This document shows, one piece after another, positions 10,150 through 21,666 of a stretch of 64,000 bases of DNA (its first letter is position 1; each line of letters begins with the position of its first letter). The stretch is from Ehretia macrophylla (Eukaryota > Streptophyta > Magnoliopsida > Boraginales > Ehretiaceae). The DNA is taken from contig CM075778.1 in the NCBI GenBank assembly GCA_037974665.1, positions 11,707,001-11,771,000 on the forward strand, in the 5' to 3' direction. Below the pieces are notes generated by a model, which had not been told where the DNA came from, made no database searches, and saw only the letters and a list, made by a program, of their open reading frames with translations. The translations under genes and the position numbers were made by a program.

Positions 10150-11710
10150 CAATTGAAACTCTAATGTACCAAGCACACTAAAAGTAAAACATGTAATCTC
10201 TATGTGTGAAACTAAAATAAAACATATATTTCTTTGCAATGGCGGATCTAATTAAGGGCGCATAGGTAACTACAAAAAATTAAAAAATCTATGCTTTTTT
10301 CGTGAAAAAAATATAAAATATCTATGTATTTTTATAGCTCTCATTGAGAAAATATTTTAGATCCACCTAGGCACCCCTGTTTCTTTGTTAAATCAGTGTG
10401 TTCTTATGCAAGTGGGAAAAAAAAGTAAGAATTTGATGATATAAGATCTTATGCAACTAAAAGCTTATGATGTTTTAATCAACTTGTTGAACACTATAGT
10501 TCTGGAACTCAACTTGCAGAATGGATTCATATTTTACGTCAATATGTTACTTTCTTCAATTTCTTTTTTCGTGAAAAAAAATATAAAATATCTATGGATT
10601 CATATTTAATTTGCTCAACTTTTTGCAATCATCATTGTCATAATCTTTTCACCTTGTCATCTTTTCTTTCTTTTTCTTTTTCTTTTTCTGGAAAAGAACC
10701 CCCTACAATTTTGCCTTCTAGACTTGGTCATGGAGTTGAAAACCTTTTCCTTCAACTAATGCAACTATGCAAGTTACTCTTAAAAATGAAAATCTCCCTC
10801 TGGAACAACAAGATCTTTCTTTTATTCCTTTCAGACAATCAAATAATTAAGGAACAGTCAATTTATTCAAGACAATTACATATTTACAAATCAAAATACC
10901 ATCTCAATTCATCATATTTGGATGTGATATGGACAATTTCAATAAGATTTAATTCTTAAACAAAATTCATTTTCGAATTTATTTTATATATTCTATGACT
11001 GAAAGAGGGGGAAGATAAACATTACAACATAATTTTAATTCCGAAGAGAGATCTCAACAAATAACAACTAGCTCTATTCACTCTATCCATAACTGCGCTC
11101 GATCTAGTGTATCATAAGAGAGTTGCCCTCTATGTCTCTCTCTATCTAAACATGTTTGCATATGCTTATACCATACATGTATCTATTATGTTATTAGATT
11201 AATTAAAGCGAAATAATTTAGCGGCATATTATGTTTTATTTGGATTAAAATTACAGACACGTTGTCTCTTTATTTGTATATATTTCTTCTACTAATATTA
11301 TTTCATAAAGTTCTTAGCAAAAAAAAATTATTTCATAAAGTCAATAGTTCACACCATATCAAGTCTCCAAATTATAATCTTTTGAAGACATAAGATTGTT
11401 ATGGTAGTATATAAAATGTCAGTCATATTAATTTGGCCCAAATTCTGACAAGTTCATTAGTTGTACCTTTTTTTTTTTTTTTAATTGTTTCTTTTCAGAA
11501 GATATTAACTGAATCAACATACATCAACCAACATTGATGGTTGGAAATCAAAAGAGAGGATGTTCTAAGCTTCAAAGTATATTAGACATCCAATCAAGGG
11601 TTAAAAGGAGAATATCTAACGTTTCAAAAGTAGGTGATGAAAATTTTGTGCATGGAGGGTACACGATAAAGAAAAATCAATTATTTGATTTGCGTATCCA
11701 TTCTGGCCCT
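10150..11710. other. Intergenic AT-rich DNA, no gene seen
   Basis: A 33-base direct repeat (TTTTTTCGTGAAAAAAATAT and following bases) occurs at about 10295 and 10564. GGCGGATCTA at about 10244, with AGATCCACCTAGG at about 10362, suggests an old small TIR element. Nothing else could be supported. Confidence 0.3.
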
Positions 11711-11713
11711 TAA

Positions 11714-12156
11714 ACTATGTTTGGATTAACTTTTTTAAAGGAAAGTAAAATAAGTTTGAATTCATTTTTGGATGAGAGGAAAAATGAATGGAAGAATTGA
11801 AGAATCCTTTAAGAAGAGTATTTTGCAATCACGTAATTTAGTGTTTGTTGAAGGGAAATGAATGGTTGATGATTAAAAGAGTTTAATTGTCCATAGTACA
11901 TTTCCATAATTTCAAATATATCTTTAACGTAATAATGAATATGAAAAGGGTATTTTAATAATTTTTTATTTAAAATATTCCATTAATTTATTTTCATTCT
12001 TCAATCTAAATAAAAAATTATAAAAATATTTTCATTTCTTTTTGTTTTTTATTTTTTTGAAATTCAAATAAGGGAACCCCTATCTTTTTCTTTGCTTTAT
12101 AATTTTTTCCTCTATCTTACTTTCATTTCCTTTCACTCCTAAATCGAAACATAGTG
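11714..12156. mobile_element. Probable Tourist-type MITE, 443 bp
   Basis: The left end ACTATGTTTGGATT pairs with the right end AATCGAAACATAGT, and TAA flanks both sides (11711-11713 and 12157-12159). The interior is AT-rich with purine-rich AGGAAAG motifs near one end and pyrimidine-rich CTTTCATTTCC motifs near the other. A similar arrangement is seen at 30148-30568. Confidence 0.5.
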
Positions 12157-12195
12157 TAAATGTGAATTTGATTCAATGTACTCTTAAATAACATT

Positions 12196-12648
12196 GAGTA
12201 AAGTGCACATGAACCCCTGTGCATTTATAAAGCTGCACAATACTCCCATGTGATTTCTGAAACTAAGTATAGTAACTTTCTCTGTCAAAAAATCCGTCTA
12301 TTTTAACGAAAAGTGGGATGTACGCATGTCAAATACGATTATTCAAGATTTTTTTTGCTTAAATTATTAATTTTTTAGAAAAAAAAAATAACCTTATATG
12401 ACATATTTTTTTATTTAGGGTTGACAAAAATAAGTATTTTTGTCCAAATAAATAATTTAAGCAAAAAAGCCCTTAAATAATCGCATTTGACGCATGTGCA
12501 TCGTCATTTCCGTTAAAATAAACGGATTTTTGACGAAGAGGATGACTGTACTTAGTTTCAAAAACCACATGGGATATCATACACTTTTAAAATTACAGAA
12601 GGTATTATACAACTTTACAAAAACACAAAAGTCTTATGTACTTTATCC
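12196..12648. mobile_element. Foldback MULE-like MITE, 453 bp
   Basis: AATAACATT is repeated exactly at 12187-12195 and 12649-12657, a 9-bp duplication typical of Mutator-like elements. Arms of more than 150 bp pair: GAGTAAAGTGCAC with the complement of GTACTTTATCC, then ATGTGATTTCTGAAACTAAGTA, CAAAAAATCCGT and ATTTTAACG blocks. No coding capacity. The 9-bp target and fold resemble the element at 4296-5103, but the termini differ. Confidence 0.75.
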
Positions 12649-12978
12649 AATAACATTGCAATAGTTGATAGACGTGAATCCTTGCATATAGTTATAATAT
12701 TATAAAAAAACTTTGATATAAATAATTTACTAAAAGTAAATAACATTATAATATTAAATCCAAATTTGGTTATCATCCATAACCTGATAGGCAAAGTTGG
12801 TGCAAAGGCTACATGTCCTGTCCTGACTCGAGAGACACCAAGTTGCACAAGTTGTGTAGTAAGTGCGGGACCCCAAAGTTGCATTGAACTTGAAAACTTT
12901 TGGCAAATTGCATGAATGAACACCTTTGGTAGTTGGACTTTTGGTCACAAAATAGTTCACCAATCAAACTTAAAAAAA

Positions 12979-13446
12979 GCTGAGAGAAAACAGTTTATTT
13001 GATTCTAAATGTTTGTAAATTTTGATATTTTGATCATAAATATTTTAAATCAGATATTTTAGTCCCAATTGTTTAACTTATGGACACTGTTAGTCCAATT
13101 TCTAATTTCTGTTAGATTTTAATCGTTAAAGTTACGTGACTGCACGCTGCAAATAAAAAAAAACACTTTGAAGGTTATTTTCGTAATTTAGCATTATTCT
13201 CTTTAACGATCAAAATCTAACATAAATTTTTGTAATTTAGCTTCAAAGCTTCAAAGGTTTTTTTTTTTTTTACTCGCATTGTACAGTTATGTGACTTTAA
13301 CGATCAAAATCTAATAAAAATTGGAGATTGAATTACCGGTATTACATAAGTTAAACGTTTAGAATTAAAATATTTAATTTAAAATGTTTAAGATTAAAAT
13401 ATCAAAATTCACAAACATTTAAAGCCAAATGAACTGTTTTCTCAGC
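12979..13446. mobile_element. Foldback element, 468 bp
   Basis: The left end GCTGAGAGAAAACAGTT pairs with the right end AACTGTTTTCTCAGC except for two extra bases. Long AT-rich arms continue the pairing (AATGTTTGTAAATTTTGATATTTTGATC with its complement), and the TTAACGATCAAAATCTAA block appears in both arms. No clear target duplication was found. Confidence 0.6.
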
Positions 13447-15531
13447 GGATGAATGGTACTGTTTCAGCGGCTCACGAGGGCCCAGGACTTTCAACTTGGT
13501 ATTAGCCTATTATCAAACCAAAAGGCAGACAAATGATTCCTTTGCGGGAGTAATTCCTGTATCTACGGTACTAGTTTCAAGTGCTTTAGCTAACCCCACA
13601 TCACTTGGCGTATATAACCACGTGTTGTAGGCCTCACTCTGCCGAAAATTTATAGTACAAGAATCCTGAATCTTTTGGAGGATCCGGTGAAGTGATCGGA
13701 CGATGCTTTTTGTTATCTTAGTACGAGTATTATTGGAGTTTTGATTGATAATGAACAGTAAGTCACTATGTCACGAATTTTTAACTTTAGGTTGATTTTA
13801 ATTTCAAAGTAAGTTTTTTGTCATTTAACAAAAAATTGTGTCATTCAAATGATAACCCCATATGATGTTTGCTTTTCTTTATTTGCTCTTTAAATGTTTT
13901 CTTTGAATTTTGTACGTTGCAGGAAAACGAGTAATTATCAAAGATTGAGCTTCAAAATAATAAGAGTTTTTTTTTTTCCTTGTACTTTTGTTAAATTGCA
14001 AATGTGCACTTTGGGCAACTATTTGATCTTTCCAGATTGCAATCCCCACAATTATTGGATTTGTTTGGACTATTATTAGATCTATTCGGACGATTATTAG
14101 ATCTACCCAAATAACTATTAAACCTACCCGAACAGTTAATAAAGCACAATGATAGTCAAAATGCAATTATTCACAGTGTGAGAACTGATAGGTTCATTTT
14201 CCCTAAAATCTATAATAGTGTTGAGCAATTTACTTTTTAACTCCTTAAATCTATGTTCAATACTCTTTCAACTTGCACAAATAAACATTAAATAAAAACA
14301 CATGAATTTCAACAATTCCCACTTATTGGACGAAAATCCTTTTGACTGAAAAAAGCAGCACACCACAATGAGTAGATCGTCTTGAAACAAAGAAAAAGAA
14401 AAAGAAAAAAAAGAGAGAATGAGTAGATCGTTATAGCATTTTCATTTTCGATGCTTGGAACAAATATGATCGATCACTTAATTAAACATAGACAGTGACA
14501 ACATTTTACTTTGTGAAATTAGTAAAAGCAGCAACCTACATAATCTTAGTTTATATCTATCGCAACACAAATTCAATTATTTCAACTACGTTAAATAACT
14601 TTTCAAATTGGTCAAAACTCTCTAATTTATGATTACTTCTCTACGATACCTATTGTTGTTTCATTGAAGTTGCTTCATTAATAAGTTGATATTCGACTTT
14701 AATGTTATAGACTAGTGCCAAATTAAGTTCTAAACAAACATTGAAAATTCTTCAATCAGCTCGGGTTGATCATCAACCCTAGACACATGAAATAAATCTC
14801 ACATACTGTAGAATTCACTTATATGTGAGTGAACTGATAATTAGTCCGAACTGATAAAAAACTTCTGAACAAACATGTCAAAGTTTAACTGTCAGAACAG
14901 TAACCATGAAGGTGACCCCCTCCTTAGCTAGATCCCCCACCTTAGCAAGATTATATGAGCAAATGCAGGAATCCAAATATGTTATCGCTGTAGGAGTGTG
15001 TACCATTACAGGGGATGCTCTATATTGATTCCTATAATATTCTTCAGTTTGTAGAAATGCTAATTCTTGCTATACCAAAATTTCGTAAGAAAATATCTCA
15101 AAAAATGAATAAAGATAAAATTAAGTCTCAAGTTGAGAGCGAATAAGTGTTTTACTACTAGTGATATTTGATTCGCAAACTCATAGTATGCAGCTTATTT
15201 TCAGGGAGTAACATATGATCTTTGATGTCACTTCGAGGGGATTTTTGTAGAATTTAGCGATCAAATCGTCCATAGGCCTAACTTTGTTTTAAAATATATT
15301 TCCCAATATTAGTTCCCAATAAATAAGATCTCCGAACCAAACACACCCATATGAGAATAAAGAAACACATTACTTAGAAAATTATGGTAAAAAACGCTGC
15401 ACTAGGATGTTCCTATAGAACAATTCCTCTAGAGCTATGATGTTGATTTTGCACCCTCCTGGATGTGCAGCAATGTTCCCAACGACTGTTGATAATCCAG
15501 CAATAACTACACCATTTTTCGTTAGGCAATA
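13447..15531. other. Intergenic DNA; possible transcribed fragment near 13600-13950
   Basis: A TATA-like GTATATAACC (about 13611) is followed by CACGTG. After that comes a short exon-like stretch with a possible donor ACA|GTAAGT at about 13757 and a possible acceptor TTGCAG at about 13922. No protein of meaningful length results, so at most this is a non-coding or broken transcript. The rest, to the 3' end of the DnaJ gene, shows nothing I can name. Confidence 0.2.
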
Positions 15532-17954
15532 CTAATGATCGGAGGACACATCATGCCCCGATGAAACTTTCTGCTTCCTGCCGCCCCTCCTACCGCTCCC
15601 TGCTCTTCCGGGTATTCTTCCTCCCGCTTCTCTTCCTCCTCTTCCTCTTCCTCTTCCCGAACGTTCCAGATGTTCAGCCTGTTTTCAAAGATTAGCAAAA
15701 TCAATCATACTGAAAACGGCAATGAACTTTTAATAAACGGAAGAAGATGAATATGAATTGTACCCCCAGGCAGAATCCTTCAAACTGGGAGGCATTAGCC
15801 TCAAAATTTCCCGAACTTATTTCTGACGAATTCCGCTTGTTTGTACCGTTGTAGCTCTGGCTGCAAGATGTATAAAATGATGATGTAGAACAAGCAGATG
15901 ACCCTGATCGAGAAGAGGAAGAAGTGAATGCCTGAATATCACTTTGGAACATCTCTTCGAAAAGCTCCTGCAAATCTTCAAAGCTTTCCTCTCGACTATC
16001 CTGCAAATATATTCAACTACATTTGAATACTATCCACAGCTTAGCCACGTCGCTTTCAGAAACAAGTTTGGTTGTAACTATCTAAAAATTCTAACCAACA
16101 TCACTAACTGTAAGAACCACCAATCAGGCAATCAAAGACCAATCTAAGCAACGAAAAATTGTGATAGTTCAACTAACATCTCGCACTCCACGAATATAAT
16201 ATCTTGTCTTAACTAAAGATGTAAAAGAAAATTTAAGTAAAAAAATAACAGTAACATTAAGACCAAGAGAATAAAAACTTACATTGGATTTAGTTTGGGA
16301 CATCATAGCTGCCATCTCGTTGAGAAAATCGCCCATTCCCTGCATTACATTATCAGCCGAAAAAAAAAAATCATTATCTTAACAATCTTTAAAATCATTA
16401 TCGTTCATTCCCTGTTATTATAACTAGGTAATGTCAACTATATGAATTTAAACGATTATATGGATCGACCACGAAATTGTGTAAAATAATTCAGAAGACA
16501 ACCAGCCAAAAATCTGCACTACTAGGTGGTCAATATTAATAAGGTGAGGAGCAGAAATCACATGTGGCCTCAAACAAAATGCCATGAAAGCAGAACATGG
16601 CCTAGTAATGTTAGAGGGGGCAAAAAAGGACAAAGCATTGGACAAAGACGAAAGAGCTTTTAAGGTTTTCCTAAAGACAAAGAACTTTCTTGAATTTTTT
16701 TCTCAGACCAATCAAATGTGTCCTGACACAAAGACTTTAGTGAAAGCTCACATGGGCTTAGCAAAAGAAAACTATGGAGTACAAATAGAAAAGAAAAAAG
16801 AAAAGAGAGTCTTTAACAGTCTCTTTATGGGACAAGAATAAGTATTTACGTTTTCGTCATTATCATCATCACAGTCGTAAACTCCTACGTCGTACAAAAT
16901 CCTTTTGCTTCCGTCCGAAAGCACTGCAAAAATGTAATAATTCAATTACCATTATAACAATAAAAATGAAATCTATTCCATATATCACGTAACACTAATA
17001 TAGGAATAACGCATACATATAAGGCTCACCCCAATCACGACCCGACATTCATCAAGTTGTTTGAAATAGTTATCAAAATAAAACATAACTAAAAGTAGAA
17101 AGCTCATCGGTTAATACAACCGAACACGGCCTCACAGCAGCCCGGAATTTTTTCATAAAAAGTATAATCCATGCATATAGTAAAAACGATAATATAGGGG
17201 ATTATTTATAATGAGAAATAAATGGCCTAAGCCACTAGCCATTTTGAGATCAGATTAAATCTTGCGTGTAATATCAGGTCTCCCTTAAAATAAAATAAAA
17301 AATGATAATTTTACTAGTGAAATTACCAGAATAGGCTTCTTGAATGGCCTGAAATTTCTTCTTGGCCTCTTCTATATGCTTTGAATTCCCTGATGATGAG
17401 CAACGATCCGGGTGCCACTTCTATGTATAATCAAAGGCACAAAATTGCCCAAGCCCCATTTAGAAAACAGAAAAAATCAAATATCTTTTTTTTTTTTTAC
17501 TTTTTTCATTCCAAATAATTATTTTTCAAGGAAAAAAACTAATATCTTTTTCAAAACACTCTTCACAATTCATATCAAGTCAAATACAAATTCATGATTC
17601 CAACTTGCCCCCTCAAAAAATTATACTTTTAAAATATTTCCCCCTGAAAATTTTAAATAAAATTCAAGAAAATAAGCCATTTATTCGTTCATCTCCAGAA
17701 ACTTTTAAACTTCAATAAAAGTACTTGATCTTTTCCCAAATTTCAATAGTGTAATTCCAAGAAAATATATATATTTTTTCTCATTTTCCATACTGGAAAA
17801 CTTAATTAACACCAACAATGGAGGATCAAGATCAACATTAAATTCTGACCAGAGCAAGCTTCTTGTAAGCATTCCTAAGCTCAGCATCATTGCATTCTTT
17901 CTTCAACCCCAAAACTTCATAAAAATCATTGTTTTTCTCTTCTTTAGCCGCCAT
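15532..17954 (-). CDS. Small DnaJ (J-domain) co-chaperone, 6 exons
   Basis: Exons on the minus strand are 17850-17954, 17327-17420, 16850-16923, 16283-16339, 15764-16000 and 15532-15678, giving 237 aa with consistent GT-AG phases. The J domain spans about residues 10-76: DFYEVLGLKKE, then KWHPDRC with the HPD tripeptide (residues 38-40) that stimulates Hsp70 ATPase, then FQAIQEAYSVLSDGSKR and YDVGVYD. Next come GMGDFLNEMAAMMSQTK and SFEDLQELFEEMFQ, both conserved in this plant-specific family. The tail is Gly/Arg-rich (GRGRGRGG) and ends KQKVSSGHDVSSDH. There is no Zn-finger or client domain, so it is a type III J-protein, probably cytosolic or nuclear. In exon 6 the correct frame is the Gly/Arg one; the acidic poly-Glu frame over the same bases is a shadow. 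An in-frame ATG at 18035 could add 27 residues, but the start at 17954 matches relatives. Confidence 0.93.
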
Positions 17955-18035
17955 TTTTCTCTCCTTCTTCAACCCCACCAACACAAACCTTTCAACAAAT
18001 CCAACCCAAACAGCAGAATCTTTTCTTGTCGACAA

Positions 18036-18703
18036 ATTGTATATATATCTGTATCACATATACATGTGATACATATACATATGAATACATATATATTCAG
18101 ATATGAAACTTTGATGGCTTATTCAAAAGCATAATGGTTTATGGGGTTGGACACGGAACCTTAACATTGTGTAAAGGCGGGGCAAGAAAGAGAAGAAAGT
18201 CTTGGGAGAGATCAACAGCTCTCTCTCTCTCTCTCTCAAAATGCTAAGGCACAAGAAGCCTCCAGAAACAGGCTTTTATTTATTTATATATATATATGCT
18301 GGCAACGATTCTTTATTACAAAACACAAATTCTATGAATATTATGTTTGCGTTTTACATGTGCTGTTCATAGACAAGGATGGTGTGTTGCTTCAACGGCT
18401 AGGATTGGCTTTTGGTGGTAGATACTTTTTTTGGGTTATCAGTGTCTCCCACTCCAGAACCTTCTCTATTAACTATTTTGGTGGTCTTTTTGAGAAATTA
18501 ATGAATGAATTTTTTGAGCTGAGTTTTTATGCTTTTTATAGATTATTATAATATTAAACACATTAAAATGGTCGAAAGGACCCCCACCTGTGCAAATGGG
18601 GTTCTTTATGTTTTTTCCGCAATGTCTTCTTCTATGTGGCAACTTGCTTGATACCATCCTATATACGTATTGGGAGCATATACTTCAACTTGCAGCCTCC
18701 AAC
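18036..18703. promoter_or_regulatory. Upstream region of the DnaJ gene with a (CT)n tract
   Basis: This region upstream of the minus-strand DnaJ gene holds TATATA and TACATATA runs at 18040-18100 and a pure CT microsatellite at about 18217-18237. Pyrimidine tracts of this type are common in plant core promoters and 5' UTRs. No specific binding site is claimed. Confidence 0.35.
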
Positions 18704-19307
18704 CAGGGGCGGAGGGAGGGGGCCGGGCCAACCGCAAAAAAAAGACAAAAGTTTAACAGAATTCTTTTTTTTTTTTTTTTTTAAAGATTTGGCATCTCAA
18801 AGTAAAATAAAATCGTTATGAGAGCTATCATAAGAATGAAGTTTGTTAAAATGGTAAGTTACAAATCTACTCAAGTTGTTGGTGATCATATTTTTTTGGT
18901 ACATTAAGTTGTCTAGAGTTTTATATTTTGATTATTGTCCTGAATAATATATGTGTTAATATTCTTTTTTACTAAAAGATATTAATTATCCTAACATATA
19001 TTGTGTTTTATTTTATTTAGAATTTTTAGTTTTATACAATAAAAATCAACCTATAATGTTAAAGGTTACAAATTTGGTCAAATGTGAATATATAATCGCA
19101 TTTAATTGAATTTTTAATTAGTTTTTTTATTAAGATTTATTATGTTAATTAGAAGTGCAAGATATTTTTTAAGTCTTTTTTTTATTAACTCAAAAAATAC
19201 TATATAAAAAATATTAAATCAAACTGAGTCTTGTTCCACTAAGTGGAGTCGACACTGTACAAAAGAAATATCGGCCCCCCAACATTAGGGTTTTGGCTCC
19301 GCCCTTA
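18704..19307. mobile_element. hAT-like non-autonomous element, 604 bp
   Basis: It starts CAGGGGCGGAG and ends CTCCGCCCTTA, imperfect terminal inverted repeats of the hAT kind. The flanks CCTCCAAC (18696-18703) and TCTCCAAC (19308-19315) agree at seven of eight positions, fitting an 8-bp hAT target duplication that has aged. Inner ends also match (GGGGGCC near the left, GGCCCCCC near the right). The middle is AT-rich and non-coding. Confidence 0.65.
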
Positions 19308-19613
19308 TCTCCAACAACATGATCCAGCGGCTGTGCGTGTAAAATTGTTTTCATAAAATCATAAGTTTGACATTTATTTATTCTAAAATTTCGTTCTTAA
19401 TTAATTTAATTTATATATAAAGACGCACTTCTATACCAATAATTTACCAATTATTGGTTGTAAATAATCCAGTTAGAACTTGCAGTCAAATAAGGATGCT
19501 GCTATGGTGCGTGGTGTGATATTCACGTCTGAATCTAGCTGTAGCCAACCGGCTATTGTTTATTCTACAATTCTAACCGCTTATAATTAACACTTGCTTA
19601 TCGTGATCCTTAT

Positions 19614-19707
19614 GTGAATCTCAACTAGACGAATTTGTTTAATACTGTATAACATGATCAGTGAATCTCAACTAGACGAATTTGTTTAATACTGTATAAC
19701 ATGATCA
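19614..19707. repeat. Perfect 47-bp tandem duplication
   Basis: The unit at 19614-19660, beginning GTGAATCTCAACTAGACG, is repeated without change at 19661-19707. There is no third copy, although GTGAA follows. Zero divergence implies a recent local event. Confidence 0.95.
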
Positions 19708-21666
19708 GTGAAATTTGAATTCACAATTTCTTACATATCGTAAATAGCTTTGTTATTTGACCAAAACTCTAGTGGCCAACTAGATCAATTTTCATAAACA
19801 TATATGTATACGGATTTAAAGTCAAATCCAAAATTATTATTTAGTAGATGTTAAAAACATATCTAATTTAATATTTATATATAAAAATCTTTTTTTCTGT
19901 GGGGATTACATTAATTTTTTAATCTCAAAATATCTTAAAATTAAATACATTTCAAAAAGTACAGTCTCAATTCACTATTTAAAAACTCTACTCTTGGGTT
20001 TAATAGAAATTGCAACCCTGGCTAACCAGTGAATGAATCCTCCTCTATATGAATTATGATCTTGGGGAAAAATGTATTATAAGCATGAAAGAAAATATTA
20101 CCAAGTTGAATCATTAAGTGCTTTGAGCGTTTGGAATGTAGATAGAAAACTTACTCATGTCTTGAATTCGATTTTTGGAGCCAATTTTGAGAGTTTTGCA
20201 CATGACTAATATAGATTATACTTCTTTTAAGTAAAGTCATATATTTTAGAATTTGACATCGTAGTGCGAACTCAAAGAATTCCTAACCATTAAAAAGAAA
20301 ATTGAAAAAAAAATAGTAGCAAGTTGACAACTAGAAGGGAAGATGCAAACTTTTCAATATACACCCTGGACGAAGCCTGTATTACAATTGAAGGCATTCT
20401 TTTGCAAGCTGTTGCATGCATGTCGAGTTTGCAACTTGTAAGCATACTTTAATTTGGCAACAGTAAAGAAAGCAATGATAGAGAGTTTGTCCCCATTTGG
20501 AGAACCCTAGTGAATTACCAGTGCAACACCCACTCAGCTCATGAGTTTCATGAAAAAAATGTGTATCTTTTCAGATATTTTTAATCTAATAGGGCACATT
20601 AAAGCTTTTGCATCCATATAGCTAAATCTTTTTCTTTTTATGATGAGAAACTTTCTTGAAGAAGCCTTTTAAACTCAAATCACGATATCAAATATTAGAA
20701 CACGTGATTCTAATTCCGTTAAGAGTCTTATAGTCTATCAACTAGTTTAAGAGAAATTAACTTGTTGATTGATATTAATCCGGGGTGAGATCACTATGAA
20801 TCACTTTCTGTCGCTGTTTCTGTCTAAGGAGTTCCACTATGGTCCCTAGCACAACTACATTCTAGATCGTTCCTTGGACTTTTGCATGGTACATCATATA
20901 CATAGACTAAATCTTATACCAGTTGCTAATTAGACAAATACGCTTAATGCAATAAAAGAACTTTGCTGCTGAATGTAGCAGTTGATTCTGCCGTGGTCCG
21001 GGCTCACAATTATATTAAATGATGCCACCTACGAAAATTAGTTTTACAACCTCACACAACTATAGCAAGAAACACACCACTAGTTAGATGCACTGACGGT
21101 TATTTGCTGCTTTATTTGGCCAATTTGATAACAGGTAGAGTCCTCTTCACGCCAAGAACAAGTACAGATTGGCCACGCGTGTTACCAACTCTTATTACAT
21201 AATATACGTATATTTTGGGAAAAATGGAATATGGTAGAAATAACATAGTACAACAAAGACACAACGAACTTGTGATTTTAACAGTGATAAAATCCTTTAT
21301 CAGAAGAATTTATTCAATGTGTGTATAATTTGTCACCGTAATACTGCATCCTTCTATGCAGACAACCCAGTATGGAATTTAGAGCAGATACCAAGGTGCA
21401 CAAGTAGAGTGAATTCAAACACTAGCAAGAGAGATAGAAATCATAGTGAAGCACATTCTGATTAGATATGAAAACACACTAAACCCTCAAACACTATGAA
21501 GCAGTTACCTTCCGACCCCTCGAGCAACAACCTTGGACATGGCCCAAGGGTTATAGAACTGATCCATCTCGTATGTACCCCGCATCAAATAACATTAGAT
21601 GAAACGCGCACATAATGAACTACCAAGTTATCTTATCTTAGTCACTTATTATGCTTTCAGATAATT
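19708..21666. other. Intergenic DNA between the hAT-like element and CIA30
   Basis: AT-rich sequence without a supported gene or RNA. The part next to 21667 should contain the CIA30 3' UTR. Confidence 0.3.

Noticed and set aside
15522-15704. Poly-Glu open frame on the minus strand
   Set aside because: It overlaps DnaJ exon 6 in the wrong phase; splice phase and family similarity support the Gly/Arg-rich frame instead.
16584-16841. 85-codon plus-strand frame
   Set aside because: Lies within the DnaJ intron between exons 4 and 3, antisense, with no motif.
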